DNA from: a virus
DNA length: 29,246 nt
IMG/VR virus record: IMGVR_UViG_3300037963_002224
Location: 1-29,246 of that record
Strand: one strand, 5' to 3'
Position numbers and translations under genes: made by a program. The first letter of the stretch is position 1. Every line of letters begins with the position of its first letter. Shown here in pieces: positions 9,881 to 20,032 of the stretch. The notes under the pieces are model-generated. The model was not told the DNA's origin. It saw only the letters and a list, made by a program, of their open reading frames with translations, and did no database searches.

Positions 9881-11686
9881 TTAGCTTTCTTTTTGTATAT
9901 TTTCTAATATTGCGTTGTAATCAACAGTACCATCTGAACCAGTTGGTACATTTTGTGCATAACCTAATTGTTTGTCTTCAGCAGCAGTACCTCTACCAAT
10001 CATTCTGTTGTATTGGTTTTCAAAGTCTGCAACTATATAATTAGACATCATATCTACAAGAGTATCTTCATCAAAATTAGGATTTTCTCTATTAGTTAAA
10101 GCATCCATTAAAGTGGCTTGATCTTCGTCTGATAGTTTTTCAAATTCTTCTCTACTTATTTTACCGTCATCGTCTTCAATACCTTTTAAACCTAAACCTT
10201 CATAAGTAAACATGTTTGAATCTAGCAAGTCATCAACAAAATTTCTACCATTACCAAGAACATCATCATTCATTAATGACACTAAATTACCATCTCTTAT
10301 AGTTTTTTGAACTTGGTTTCGAGTATCTTTTCTCATGTTTTCAAAATCAGCCGTGAAATTATTATCACCATCACCAGAAGATATAGCAACATCTTCTAAA
10401 GCTTTAGCTTTTATTCCGTCTCTAACTTTTTGTATACTATTTATAGTAACAACATCTTCTTTTGAATCATATAGCTTTTGCTCAATTTCATTTTTAGTAT
10501 ATTCTTTACCGTTAACATTAAAAGTTGTTACCACCTTGCCATCAACCATTTTAGTGCTAACTTTTGTTGAAGGATCTATTACGGCTTTTAAAATGTTTTG
10601 AGTTTCTGCATCTAAATTTTTAATTAAGTTTGGAGATTCTTTACCGTCAACACTTTGTGTGTCAAAAGTTTTTGCAACATCCATACGTAAGTCTTTTAAG
10701 TTTGCTGTTTCTGCAGCATAAGTATTCATTTGACCTTGCAATTTAGCTTGTAATTCTTTATCGCCATCTAAAACAGCTTGATCATAATCACCCTGCATAG
10801 CAGTTATATTAGTTGTAAACGCATCAAAATAGTTATCACCTAAAGCACCAGCACTATCCAAAACACCTTGCGATAACTCTTGACCTTCTTTTTTAGCAGC
10901 AGCATTTTCTTTTTTTGTCTCTTCTCTTTTTGCTTTTACATCTTTAGCAAAACCCTTAGCTACATCTACAAGACCACTAGCTCTTGTACCAGCTTTTTGA
11001 TCTACTCCAGATAATGCACCAGCTCTATAAGCGCTTATTAATCCAGCATCAACTGCTTTTAACGGTGACTTCATTGGTGTTGGACTTGCTAAACTAGCTA
11101 CAGAACTAGCAGCATTAGTTATACCACCCCACATTTGATCGTTAGCTTGTTGTTCTTTATAGTTTGCAGCTTCAAGATCAGCGCTAGCCATAGCCATAAG
11201 GTTTGACACCTTATCTCTTTCCATATTTCTTGACATAATTTCGCCCTCTCTTTCTGCATTTTGTATTTGAGATGCAGCTTGTCTTTCTAATTGTTGGTTA
11301 GCTTGTTCTTGTTGACCAATTGATATAGCTGCTTTTTGAGAGTCTATGCTACCTTGATTAGCTAATGTTTGAGCTAAAGCAGCAATACCAGAACTACCAG
11401 CAGAACCTTTCATTTGATTTAATATATTGGCTTGATTTTGCTGTTGTTGAGCTTTAATAAACTCAGCTTCTTGTTGGTTCACAGCAAGATCTTCCATTTT
11501 GTTCTCCATATTAGCAAAAGGATTACTAGTATCTAGTTGTTCAAATTGTTTTTTTCTTTGTTCTATTTCGGCTTTAGCTATTTTAGCCTCTGCTTCAGCG
11601 GCTTTTCTTCTTTTAGAACCTCCGATAGCTTGGGCTACACCAGCACCAACACCAACAGCGGCAGCACCTACTAGTAAAAAACTCAT
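9881..11686 (-). CDS. Internal virion-like protein with N-terminal hydrophobic segment and EF-hand-like loop (601 aa)
   Basis: Probably an internal core or ejection protein, analogous in position to T7 gp14/gp15. The N-terminus has an Ala/Gly/Val-rich hydrophobic segment (residues 3-22, FLLVGAAAVGVGAGVAQAIG), then a basic patch (KRRK) and a long Gln/Ala/Glu-rich helical region (about 28-185) with many predicted coiled-coil heptads. I recall the piece NPFANMENKMEDL as frequent in marine phage internal proteins. A second Lys/Glu-rich helix follows around 245-270. Near the C-terminus, residues 503-514 (IEDDDGKISREE) match an EF-hand calcium loop at positions 3, 5, 6, 8 and 12, but position 1 is Ile instead of Asp. 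The gene is 3 bp from the cupin stop and 3 bp from the giant gene start, so all three are probably co-transcribed. The virion role is inferred from composition and position. Confidence 0.75.
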   Translation of the reverse strand: MSFLLVGAAAVGVGAGVAQAIGGSKRRKAAEAEAKIAKAEIEQRKKQFEQLDTSNPFANMENKMEDLAVNQQEAEFIKAQQQQNQANILNQMKGSAGSSGIAALAQTLANQGSIDSQKAAISIGQQEQANQQLERQAASQIQNAEREGEIMSRNMERDKVSNLMAMASADLEAANYKEQQANDQMWGGITNAASSVASLASPTPMKSPLKAVDAGLISAYRAGALSGVDQKAGTRASGLVDVAKGFAKDVKAKREETKKENAAAKKEGQELSQGVLDSAGALGDNYFDAFTTNITAMQGDYDQAVLDGDKELQAKLQGQMNTYAAETANLKDLRMDVAKTFDTQSVDGKESPNLIKNLDAETQNILKAVIDPSTKVSTKMVDGKVVTTFNVNGKEYTKNEIEQKLYDSKEDVVTINSIQKVRDGIKAKALEDVAISSGDGDNNFTADFENMRKDTRNQVQKTIRDGNLVSLMNDDVLGNGRNFVDDLLDSNMFTYEGLGLKGIEDDDGKISREEFEKLSDEDQATLMDALTNRENPNFDEDTLVDMMSNYIVADFENQYNRMIGRGTAAEDKQLGYAQNVPTGSDGTVDYNAILENIQKES

Positions 11687-11689
11687 ATC

Positions 11690-12142
11690 TTATTTATTTT
11701 GATTAATGTATTCTTCATATTCTTTAAAATCTTTAGCTACAATCTCTTTTTCTAACCACTCTATATCTTGAGAGTTTGTAGGGTTTTTATGTATGTTTAC
11801 AAATATACTTTCTTTATTTGCATATATAACTCTTTTTGTTCCTGGTGTTGCTACTACATAGCATGGTGCTACGTAATCTTCAATGTTATCTTCTGTAGCA
11901 ACTGAAATATGTCCGGTTAGTAAAAACCAAACATGTAAGTGTTTGTGTATAGCACCAACAACAACTGATCCAGGTTTCATTGACATTTGTCTAACATATA
12001 TACCGTCTGCAAAAGTGTGTTTTAAAGGAAATAATTCTGAGTCTTGATGTGTAACGATGTTCACCCCATCAGATTCACTTATCAACATCGATTGAAAATC
12101 TAAGATTTTCTTACGAGTAGATAATTTTATATCTTTATTCAT
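11690..12142 (-). CDS. Cupin-fold protein of unknown role (150 aa)
   Basis: A small protein with a probable RmlC-like cupin barrel. The core reads GAIHKHLHVWFLLTG (residues 63-77), which resembles the first cupin motif with H66, H68 and H70 as possible metal ligands. The usual Glu of that motif is not present at the expected place. A later His (H118 in IFVNIHKN) could supply the second-motif ligand. A metal-binding or sugar-binding function is therefore possible but not shown. It sits between a small beta-rich protein and the internal virion-like gene. Cupin-like proteins in phage structural blocks are known to me by recollection, with unclear roles: tail decoration, receptor-related, or an assembly factor. 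The start is chosen at 12142 because the ATG follows directly on the 41-bp gap and no earlier in-frame start is compatible with the neighbouring gene. Confidence 0.65.
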   Translation of the reverse strand: MNKDIKLSTRKKILDFQSMLISESDGVNIVTHQDSELFPLKHTFADGIYVRQMSMKPGSVVVGAIHKHLHVWFLLTGHISVATEDNIEDYVAPCYVVATPGTKRVIYANKESIFVNIHKNPTNSQDIEWLEKEIVAKDFKEYEEYINQNK

Positions 12143-12147
12143 ATTTA

Positions 12148-12165
12148 ATTTAATTATAATTAAAT
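12148..12165. repeat. 18-bp perfect AT-only palindrome between two genes
   Basis: ATTTAATTATAATTAAAT reads the same on both strands. It fills the centre of the 41-bp gap between the 112-residue gene and the cupin gene, and ends 6 bp before the cupin ATG. It could be a small operator, an AT-rich translation-initiation region or chance in AT-rich DNA. It has no GC stem and no adjoining U-run on the transcribed strand, so it is not a convincing terminator. Confidence 0.5.
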
Positions 12166-12183
12166 AATCACACTTTTTTTACG

Positions 12184-12522
12184 TTATTTACTACTTTCAA
12201 ATGTATCTATACCAACACTAAATAGCTCAGAAGTTGTTGTAGAGCTGTTTTTAAACTTAACTTCAGCATAATAACCTAAAGCTGAACTTAAATTAGCTTT
12301 ATTGTCTTTACTAAATAATATATAAGCTCCATTAGGTGGGTTGTTTATTTGGGTTCCTACTGTAACCACTAAACCCGTTATATTTGTTACAACCCCTATC
12401 TCAACAACACTTGATGAATTAATACTATATCCACCTGAAGTAGATGTTGGTACATAGTAAGCTGTATCACCTACTTGTAAAGAAACGTTTAATGGTTGTG
12501 TAAATGTTAATACTGATGGCAT
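12184..12522 (-). CDS. Small beta-rich structural protein of unknown function (112 aa)
   Basis: I do not recognise a named family. The protein is short, neutral, Ser/Thr/Val-rich and beta-prone, with no signal peptide or membrane segment. It begins MPSVLTFTQPLNVSLQVGD, then has YYVPTSTSGG and a C-terminal part (ALGYYAEVKFKNSSTTTSEL). This resembles short proteins I recall next to the nozzle gene of marine podoviruses. Its start codon is 1 bp from the stop of the 2499-residue tail gene, so the two are almost certainly translated from one message, and a tail or fibre accessory role is the natural inference. Other options are a head decoration protein or a trimer-forming fibre tip. The pairing with the cupin gene downstream may mean both act on the same tail structure. 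Confidence 0.65.
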   Translation of the reverse strand: MPSVLTFTQPLNVSLQVGDTAYYVPTSTSGGYSINSSSVVEIGVVTNITGLVVTVGTQINNPPNGAYILFSKDNKANLSSALGYYAEVKFKNSSTTTSELFSVGIDTFESSK

Positions 12523-12523
12523 A

Positions 12524-15500
12524 TTAGTTTGAAGTTGAAGTTATAAAATTAGACGCTTGTAAAGTTATAGTACCGTCAGGTGCGGACTTACCATATTGTC
12601 TAAGCCTTATTGTTCCAGTAACAGTTACTATAGTGCTAGGATCGTTTATAGTAGCTTTAGGATTTATAAGCTCGTATTGCCAGTCACTAAATATTCTTAG
12701 ATTAGAGCTAGCTGGTAAACCAGAGTGTGCCACGTCTATTGATATAGAGTCGTTTGTGGCTACTGAAACTACTTTTGACACTTGTGTTTTATTAAGTCTA
12801 TTTGTAGTTTCACCATTAGCATAATCAAGATCTTCAACAAACATACCTACTTTAATACCAGTAGTATCAGGCATGTGTATAGTAGTTCCTGCGTTATCAG
12901 CTTGACCCGCTGTAGTGTACTCGTTATCAAAACCTAAGAAATCGTTTAAAACTGGTTGTCTGACTATACTTAAAGTTCTACTTGCTGTTCTTGTATATGT
13001 AAACGTAAAAGGAAAATCTAGCTTTGTTTCAGAGGCAACTGACTTAAGCGATCTACCAGCTGTAACAGTAACATCACTTCCAGAAGCAGTCACATTTGTT
13101 ATAGTGCCTTTTGTTATAGTACCACTAACATTACCAACAACTTCCCAGCTACTAGCAGCATCAGTGTTTATGTTTGTAGGTATTCCAGAAGCTAAAGCTA
13201 TGTTTTGTGGTGCATTAGAAACGCCGTTAACAGTAAAATCACCAGCTTCAAAAAACACACAATAAGTACCAGTAGGACTAGCAGTATCGTCAGGCATTAT
13301 TGATTGTAAAAACACAGTACCATTGTTAGTGACAACATGAGCGTTTGTTCGTAATCTATACGGATTAGTGCTATTACCTTGTGCTGAATCAGCGCCTTGA
13401 TGATTACCAATACCATGTGGACCAGTATTTCCAGTTAAGTCTGTAGTATCAACCCAAGCACTTGTATTCCAGTTGTAAGCTTTTTCTATTCCATTTTGTG
13501 CGGTATTTAATTTTACCATCATAGAATAAAACAAGCCGTTTACATCTGTAGGTATAGTATAACCAGTACTGTCAATTTGTACGGTAACAGTATCTGTAGG
13601 TGACAAAATACTATTTGAAATGCTTGTTTGAGTAACTCTTTTTCCTAAACTAGTTTTTGTAACTATAGTTCTAGCTAGGTAGCTAAGTCTAATATCGTGA
13701 AGGTGTGCGCAGAAACCTCCCTCACCACTTGGTGGATCTGGATCTAAACCAGGTACGTTTACTGGTGGAGTATAAAATATTTCTATAACAGACTTTTCAA
13801 TTTTATTTGTGTTACCAGTAGAAGTATAATAAGTGTCTGTTACGTTCCAAGTGTAATAAGAAGCCCAAGGTGCATTTGATAGCCTGTTAAACCAAGAAAC
13901 ATCAACACCACCACCACTTTGGCTTTGTGCTGACAAGTGGTAACCTGATGCAGCTGTTATGGTATATTCTGCTATTTTAGTTGTAACACCTTGTGTTACT
14001 GTACCACTCCATTTATCTGAAGCTATGTTTGTTGCTCCTGATAAAAACGTAACATTATCAGTTCTAGTTATTCCAGTTACAGGTGAGCTAGGTACTATTA
14101 CAACATTATCAGCGCCGTGCTCTTCATAAGAAACATGTAAACAAGCATCTCTAAGTATTTCACCACCTGTTGCGGTTCCACCGTGATCAACGTCAAAATG
14201 TCTATCATAATCACTACTAGGCATAGTGAAACTATCATAATACGCCCTTGCTTCTACAACGTTTGCAGGATCACCAGCTATACCTTGGTTTCTAAATTCA
14301 ACTTTTGTAATATTTTGATCAGCGTTCCAACCTACTGCGGCTGTGTAAATATAAACAGTTGAATTACCACTACCACTTGTTGTCGCTGTACCATTAGGCA
14401 CGCTAAAATCTTTAGCGTCTAAATCTAAACCTGAGTAAGTATAAAGACCGTTTGTTAAAGTTAAATTATCAATATAACTACTTGATGTACCAGCAGGAAC
14501 TGTAGAACCAGCAGCAGCTGAATTAACTTGAAAAGATCCTATTTTAAAATCAGCATCAGCACCGCTTGAATCCCAATTTACATTACCAGCTGCGTTTGTA
14601 GGATGTGCATGTACATTTATTTTATAAACAGTTGCTGGATCACCACTATTGTTAGTGCTTGCATTACCTAAGCCTTGTACAGAAAACTCTCTCTCATCTA
14701 AGTTATCCAATGTTGTTGTTACACCTTTTAATGTACCAAACCACTTGCCTTCTTTATTTTTAAACTCTATGTCATCAATTTCTTGTAAGTCAGTAGTTAT
14801 GCTATCAACATACCAACCAGCTTTAGCTGTTAAGTTATCATATCTATTATCTGTTTTACTACTAACAGTTGTAAACTGTGATATTCTAGCTTGAGTACCC
14901 TCGTAATTTATAGTATTAAAACTCTTTACAGATCCTGGTTGATCATTAAATATTAACGTAAAGTCAGAATAATATTGAGTGCCGTAAAAATTATTAGTTG
15001 TTGTGTTGTTATGGTGTTTCCATATACTACCTTCTTTAAAAGTATAGTATTGATTATTTAAACTTATACCAGCTTCAGGGCCAAAAGACTTAAAACTTAC
15101 CCAGCCTTGAGTTAATTCATTATAACTTAAAGTTGTTGTTGTAGGTCTAAATTGACGTTTATCTACTCTAGTACATAAAGTTAAATTATACTCATTTTTC
15201 TTTTCATCATAAGTACCTATAAGTTCTGATAAGTTTTCAAGATTATCATTAAAGTAATCTTTCATACCTATATCAGATATACTTTTTATTGACATACCAC
15301 CTTCTAAAGCTAACACTTGACCTCTCATTTGATCTGCCCAATACATACCAAAAGGTGTTACTGCTAAAGATTCTGGGTTTGTTGATATACCATAATCGCC
15401 ATTTATCGGAGTTGCTTGACCAAGCACCGCGCTGTTAGACGTTACATTAGCGTTACCATCAGCATTAAACAAAGCATCTTTGTTTGTTAAAATTCTTAAA

Positions 15501-18500
15501 ACTTTGTCTTCACAAAAAGCAAAAGTATCAGTATCTCTACTAACAAGCTTTTGTATAGACCCATGTCTTGGGCTAAGATCTTTAGTTATAGGTTCTGCTT
15601 GTATAAACTGGTTTAAATTATTAACACCACTTGTTGAGTTGAATATACCAGAAAAAATCATACCACTGCTTCTGTGCTCTTCAGAATAAGGTTCAGCTAA
15701 AACAGTAGATGCTTTAACACCATTAGCAACTTTAGGTGCATTATAATCATCTCTAATTCTATCAGACTCTATACCGTTACCAAAAGACCAGCAATTGTGC
15801 CAGCCTAAATATTGTGGTTGGTGATGTGGAGCTCTCCAAGGTTGTGGAGCAAATGGTGCTCTTTTATTAGAAGGAGCTTTACCTGTTACAACTTCAATAA
15901 TTTGTGTACCAGCAGCATAAGGATTTGCAGTTGCCTTAGACACATAAAGAACAGAATAACTACCGTCGTATTTTTTTATTTTTATATACTGATCATGATC
16001 TAAAGTATCTACTAAAGCTGGTGACACTGTTATTTTTGTTAAGTCTTGATCTGAAGGCTGATTAACAGCTGTTATTTTATATACTTGTCTTTCATTGTTA
16101 GAGTCAACGTGCCAAGCGTTGCTATCATTTCTAGCTTCAAATGTTGAGAATAAAGGTATTAACAACTCGTTATTTTTATGAGTAACATTTAAAGGTATAG
16201 CGCCAGATGCTTCAAAATAAATATCTACGTCAACATTTTCTTTTGGTTCAGTTTCCCATATAGCTGGTTCTTCAGTAGAAAGCTCACTTCGATCAGCACC
16301 AAAAGTTGTATCTGGTGTTACTATATCAATTATTGTAGAACTATAACCATCATGCCTCATTGCGCTTAAAGGATCCCAAGTCATTGAATTTTGTCCTTGA
16401 CCTAAATCCATTGGTAAACCATCTTCATCTCTTACAATATCATGAATAAACATTCTTCTTTTAGCAGAGTCTGGTTCGTTACCCCAATGGTGACTCCAAG
16501 CATTTGCATGACCAACAGCTCTTACAACTCTATAAACAACTTGACCTGGATCTGATCTGAATCTAAAAAGCGTACCAGCTCTTCTCATTGCCGCATAAAA
16601 GTCTACTGAGTTTTGATTACCAATAGTAGAATTTGTACTACCATGTCTTCTTATTCCCCAATATATTCTAGTGCGATCAGAATAATGTCTTATACCTCCT
16701 CTTCCCATACCATTGTCTATATCTGTGTGAGATGGATGAGTTCCATTATCATCTGAGTGCCAACCACTACCGTCTGTCCACGTCCATTCGTCGTGTTTAT
16801 ATCCAGCAGCATCTATCCACCACTGATCGTGAGCTGGCATATTTATCCAATATTTTCTATCTCTACTTCTAGAAGAATAATAACCCATTTGCTCGCTAGC
16901 AGAAAATTTACCAGGTTGACCGTAAGCACTTGCGGTTGTCCCAGGACTACTAGCTTCAGAACCGTACCAATTACAATTACCTCTATGGAAAGTGTGACCT
17001 GTTTGATTTACAGAAGGATGCCTTGTATCACCTTGATCTCCAATACCAGATATAAACCTTACTGGGTGACTACTAATTATGTTATAAGCAGTGGTAGGCT
17101 CAGCAGCGTTTGTTAAAACATTATTCTCTAATGTTGAATCTCTATATATTTTTACAAAAAACCTACCATCAAACTCAGCTTTATTTTCTACAACATTTTC
17201 TCTTAGTTCAACTCTATATACAGGGAAATTACTATCATCTCCTAAACCTTGAGGATTAACAACAGTACCGTTACCAAGCTGAGCGCTCATTAAAGCATCG
17301 TCACCAAAAGCCGCTGACAAGCGTATAACGTGGTTTGCACCAATCTCTCTAATACTTGCAATGCTTACAAACTCTGTTGCCATTGTAACATTGTTAAGTG
17401 TAGCTGTTAATCTAACCTGCATACTACCTCTTCCAACTTTAGCATAAACATCTGTCATCCAACTTTCTCCAAAAATATCGTCCCAGCCATCGTTACTACC
17501 TGGCGCTGTTGGAATAATAATTTCATTAGCAGTAGAAAAAAACGTACCACTTCCACTACCTTGCTGAGTAGTTCTAACCGCTCCATGAGGTTTTCTTGTT
17601 GTTTTTACAAATAAAGGAGCGTCTTCTGATATTGCTATAACTTTATATCTTGCTTTGTCAATGACAGGGTCTTCACTATCATGTTTCTTTTTTAGTATTA
17701 AAAACGTTTCATCATCTACTTTATTTCTTTCTGCAGATGGAAAAGAAATCCATACGTTACCATCTTCTGCGTTATACCAACGATCCATAGCTAAGTTGTA
17801 ATACTCGTTTGAAGTTTCTTTAACATAAAACTTCATGTATTCTGCCCATGTAGGTATTGTTGAATTAGGGTGAACTCTTGCTTTTAAACAATTAGAATAA
17901 GTAGACCATTTTTTATCTAAATAAATACTACTACTTTTTGTAGGTATTTGTACTGGAGTTTCTCTGCCGTACTTATCACTAAACACAACTCCAACTTGAT
18001 ATGTTCTAAGCGTTTTGCAAGAAGTTTCAGTTGAATAATTTCTCTTGTGATCAAAACTAACATCTAGTTTTAAATCCTGTGCTAATTCATAATTTTGTTT
18101 GTAGTTACCATATATTAATCTATTAGAAGTTATTTCTTGAGTCAAAGCACTTTTAGGTACGTTGTCCCAAGGTCTTAACAATTGATTAGAAGGTAATATA
18201 GCATGAATCATTTCTGATGTTAAATCATACTGACCTCTATTATAAGGACTAGCGGCTGTATCAGGCCATTGAGGTGCACCGTCTTTTTTTGTTATTTCTT
18301 TTACAGTATATATTTCATTCTTACCATCTTCTTTGTACAACAAATCTACTTGAATAACATCATCTGGCATCATGTGAGTTTCTGGGAAAAAGTTTGTTAA
18401 CCTTAAACTTTTCATTCTGTTTGTCATACCTAAGTTGTAACCTTTTTTGCAAACATAATCAAAACTACCAGGTATAAACGCTACTTGTGTCCAAGGTGCA

Positions 18501-20023
18501 AAAGTAGAATATTCACCGTCAGTATATTTCCATCTATAAGAAAATCTAGGGAATTTAAATTCAAATAAAGCTGGAGGTGAGTCTAATCTACATCTCCAAG
18601 TTGTTGGTGATGTTGCAATGTTTTCAGCAATACTTATTATTTCAAACTCATAAGGTCCAATTTCACCACCGTTGTTTGGCATGCCATTTGGCCCATCAGT
18701 AACTTTAACTCTTACTTGAGCGATTTCAGCGTCAAAAGAATCTGCTAAAACATTTAAGTCATCTGTAAACAATAGTACATCACCAGTTCTAAAATCTACA
18801 GGTTGGTTAAAGTAAAAGTTTGATATTATCTCTCCAACTTCATAAGCATCACCATTAGCATCACTCCATTGAAAAGTTCCATTAGCACCAGTAGATGTTC
18901 CCGTGTCAGCATATGTTAAGTTTGCTTCCGGCTCTGGAACTGCTAGTGTAGAGTCTGGAACTCTATCTATGCTAGTTTCTAGCATTCGTAATTCTAAAGG
19001 ATATTTAGGTGATTTTTTTATTACAGTTATGTTTTCTGTCATTATCCACTCTGGCCTAACATTAGTTCTGTTTAAACATGTTCTAAAACCAAGAGGACTT
19101 TTTATAACATTTCTAGTATGGAAATTAGCGTTATCACCAAACGAAGGTGGTATTAAGTCAGCTTGAACATTACCAGTGTTATTAGTATGACTACCTTTTT
19201 GAGCGTCGTCCCAACCGACAACTTGTAACAAACCACCAGTACCCATCAAACTTCTTTCTATATGTATTTTTTTAGGCTCATTTACACCGTCAGTCCAAAA
19301 CAACATACCTTCTAAATGGTTTATGTTGTTTATTTTAACATAAGGATTAAAATTTAAAATTCTTTCACCAAACTCAGAGTGAAAATAAATATTTTCATTA
19401 TTACTAACTGGTATAGCCTCACCATTAGAACCGTTGTCCCATTTGTAATCATGCCACACTTGCCAACCGTTGCTAATCTTTACAAGATCTGTTACCAAAA
19501 CGTTGTCTTCAAATGTTAAGGTTTTAGTAGCACCACCTACGTGATTAGTAAAAGTACCTGTTATATGCATTCCAACTCTAACGCCAGTTGTGTTGTTTGC
19601 AGTACCATTATCACTTATGGTAAAATACTTATTAGTATTATCATTACCAACTTGAGCTTCTTCAACATTATATATATCTACAAAAACATATCTAAAAGTA
19701 TTAGTAATAGTGTTGTATTCTATTATATAATCTTTTTTAACAAGAGGTTTATAATGACCAACGCCACCACCTGAAACAAAATAATATATTAAGTCTTTTT
19801 CAGCTATTGCATGAGCGCCAACACAAGTACAATAATCAGCTGGAACAATATTATTACTTAGCTCTGTGTTACCAAGTAGAGTTTGTAAAGCGCCAACATC
19901 ACTACCGTCTGAAGTTGATATTTGTACGTTTAATGCATCTCGATACTGACCAGAAGGTAAAACTCTCTCGTCCATATCTTTGTTCATCTTTGCACCTGAA
20001 AAATTTCTTTTTAATTCAGCCAT
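12524..20023 (-). CDS. Giant tail nozzle/fibre-like protein (2499 aa)
   Basis: The N-terminus (residues about 8-50, FSGAKMNKDMDERVLPSGQY then DALNVQISTSDGSDVG) matches the opening I know from podovirus nozzle-type proteins, which begin with a short 'few-knots, must-obey' strand before a beta-propeller. T7 gp12 is 794 aa and P22 gp10 is 472 aa, so this protein is three to five times longer. The excess is mostly Ser/Thr/Asn/Gly-rich beta sequence with repeated short domains, a Trp/His-rich stretch at about 1055-1190 (for example WTWTDGSGWHSDDN), and a Pro-rich linker (PGLDPDPPSGEGG) near 2100. It could be a nozzle fused to receptor-binding fibre domains. It lies 9 bp after the 318-residue adaptor-like gene. 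Gene identity as tail protein is strong; the exact assignment to nozzle or fibre is inferred. Confidence 0.75.
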   Translation of the reverse strand: MAELKRNFSGAKMNKDMDERVLPSGQYRDALNVQISTSDGSDVGALQTLLGNTELSNNIVPADYCTCVGAHAIAEKDLIYYFVSGGGVGHYKPLVKKDYIIEYNTITNTFRYVFVDIYNVEEAQVGNDNTNKYFTISDNGTANNTTGVRVGMHITGTFTNHVGGATKTLTFEDNVLVTDLVKISNGWQVWHDYKWDNGSNGEAIPVSNNENIYFHSEFGERILNFNPYVKINNINHLEGMLFWTDGVNEPKKIHIERSLMGTGGLLQVVGWDDAQKGSHTNNTGNVQADLIPPSFGDNANFHTRNVIKSPLGFRTCLNRTNVRPEWIMTENITVIKKSPKYPLELRMLETSIDRVPDSTLAVPEPEANLTYADTGTSTGANGTFQWSDANGDAYEVGEIISNFYFNQPVDFRTGDVLLFTDDLNVLADSFDAEIAQVRVKVTDGPNGMPNNGGEIGPYEFEIISIAENIATSPTTWRCRLDSPPALFEFKFPRFSYRWKYTDGEYSTFAPWTQVAFIPGSFDYVCKKGYNLGMTNRMKSLRLTNFFPETHMMPDDVIQVDLLYKEDGKNEIYTVKEITKKDGAPQWPDTAASPYNRGQYDLTSEMIHAILPSNQLLRPWDNVPKSALTQEITSNRLIYGNYKQNYELAQDLKLDVSFDHKRNYSTETSCKTLRTYQVGVVFSDKYGRETPVQIPTKSSSIYLDKKWSTYSNCLKARVHPNSTIPTWAEYMKFYVKETSNEYYNLAMDRWYNAEDGNVWISFPSAERNKVDDETFLILKKKHDSEDPVIDKARYKVIAISEDAPLFVKTTRKPHGAVRTTQQGSGSGTFFSTANEIIIPTAPGSNDGWDDIFGESWMTDVYAKVGRGSMQVRLTATLNNVTMATEFVSIASIREIGANHVIRLSAAFGDDALMSAQLGNGTVVNPQGLGDDSNFPVYRVELRENVVENKAEFDGRFFVKIYRDSTLENNVLTNAAEPTTAYNIISSHPVRFISGIGDQGDTRHPSVNQTGHTFHRGNCNWYGSEASSPGTTASAYGQPGKFSASEQMGYYSSRSRDRKYWINMPAHDQWWIDAAGYKHDEWTWTDGSGWHSDDNGTHPSHTDIDNGMGRGGIRHYSDRTRIYWGIRRHGSTNSTIGNQNSVDFYAAMRRAGTLFRFRSDPGQVVYRVVRAVGHANAWSHHWGNEPDSAKRRMFIHDIVRDEDGLPMDLGQGQNSMTWDPLSAMRHDGYSSTIIDIVTPDTTFGADRSELSTEEPAIWETEPKENVDVDIYFEASGAIPLNVTHKNNELLIPLFSTFEARNDSNAWHVDSNNERQVYKITAVNQPSDQDLTKITVSPALVDTLDHDQYIKIKKYDGSYSVLYVSKATANPYAAGTQIIEVVTGKAPSNKRAPFAPQPWRAPHHQPQYLGWHNCWSFGNGIESDRIRDDYNAPKVANGVKASTVLAEPYSEEHRSSGMIFSGIFNSTSGVNNLNQFIQAEPITKDLSPRHGSIQKLVSRDTDTFAFCEDKVLRILTNKDALFNADGNANVTSNSAVLGQATPINGDYGISTNPESLAVTPFGMYWADQMRGQVLALEGGMSIKSISDIGMKDYFNDNLENLSELIGTYDEKKNEYNLTLCTRVDKRQFRPTTTTLSYNELTQGWVSFKSFGPEAGISLNNQYYTFKEGSIWKHHNNTTTNNFYGTQYYSDFTLIFNDQPGSVKSFNTINYEGTQARISQFTTVSSKTDNRYDNLTAKAGWYVDSITTDLQEIDDIEFKNKEGKWFGTLKGVTTTLDNLDEREFSVQGLGNASTNNSGDPATVYKINVHAHPTNAAGNVNWDSSGADADFKIGSFQVNSAAAGSTVPAGTSSSYIDNLTLTNGLYTYSGLDLDAKDFSVPNGTATTSGSGNSTVYIYTAAVGWNADQNITKVEFRNQGIAGDPANVVEARAYYDSFTMPSSDYDRHFDVDHGGTATGGEILRDACLHVSYEEHGADNVVIVPSSPVTGITRTDNVTFLSGATNIASDKWSGTVTQGVTTKIAEYTITAASGYHLSAQSQSGGGVDVSWFNRLSNAPWASYYTWNVTDTYYTSTGNTNKIEKSVIEIFYTPPVNVPGLDPDPPSGEGGFCAHLHDIRLSYLARTIVTKTSLGKRVTQTSISNSILSPTDTVTVQIDSTGYTIPTDVNGLFYSMMVKLNTAQNGIEKAYNWNTSAWVDTTDLTGNTGPHGIGNHQGADSAQGNSTNPYRLRTNAHVVTNNGTVFLQSIMPDDTASPTGTYCVFFEAGDFTVNGVSNAPQNIALASGIPTNINTDAASSWEVVGNVSGTITKGTITNVTASGSDVTVTAGRSLKSVASETKLDFPFTFTYTRTASRTLSIVRQPVLNDFLGFDNEYTTAGQADNAGTTIHMPDTTGIKVGMFVEDLDYANGETTNRLNKTQVSKVVSVATNDSISIDVAHSGLPASSNLRIFSDWQYELINPKATINDPSTIVTVTGTIRLRQYGKSAPDGTITLQASNFITSTSN

Positions 20024-20032
20024 TATTTAGTT

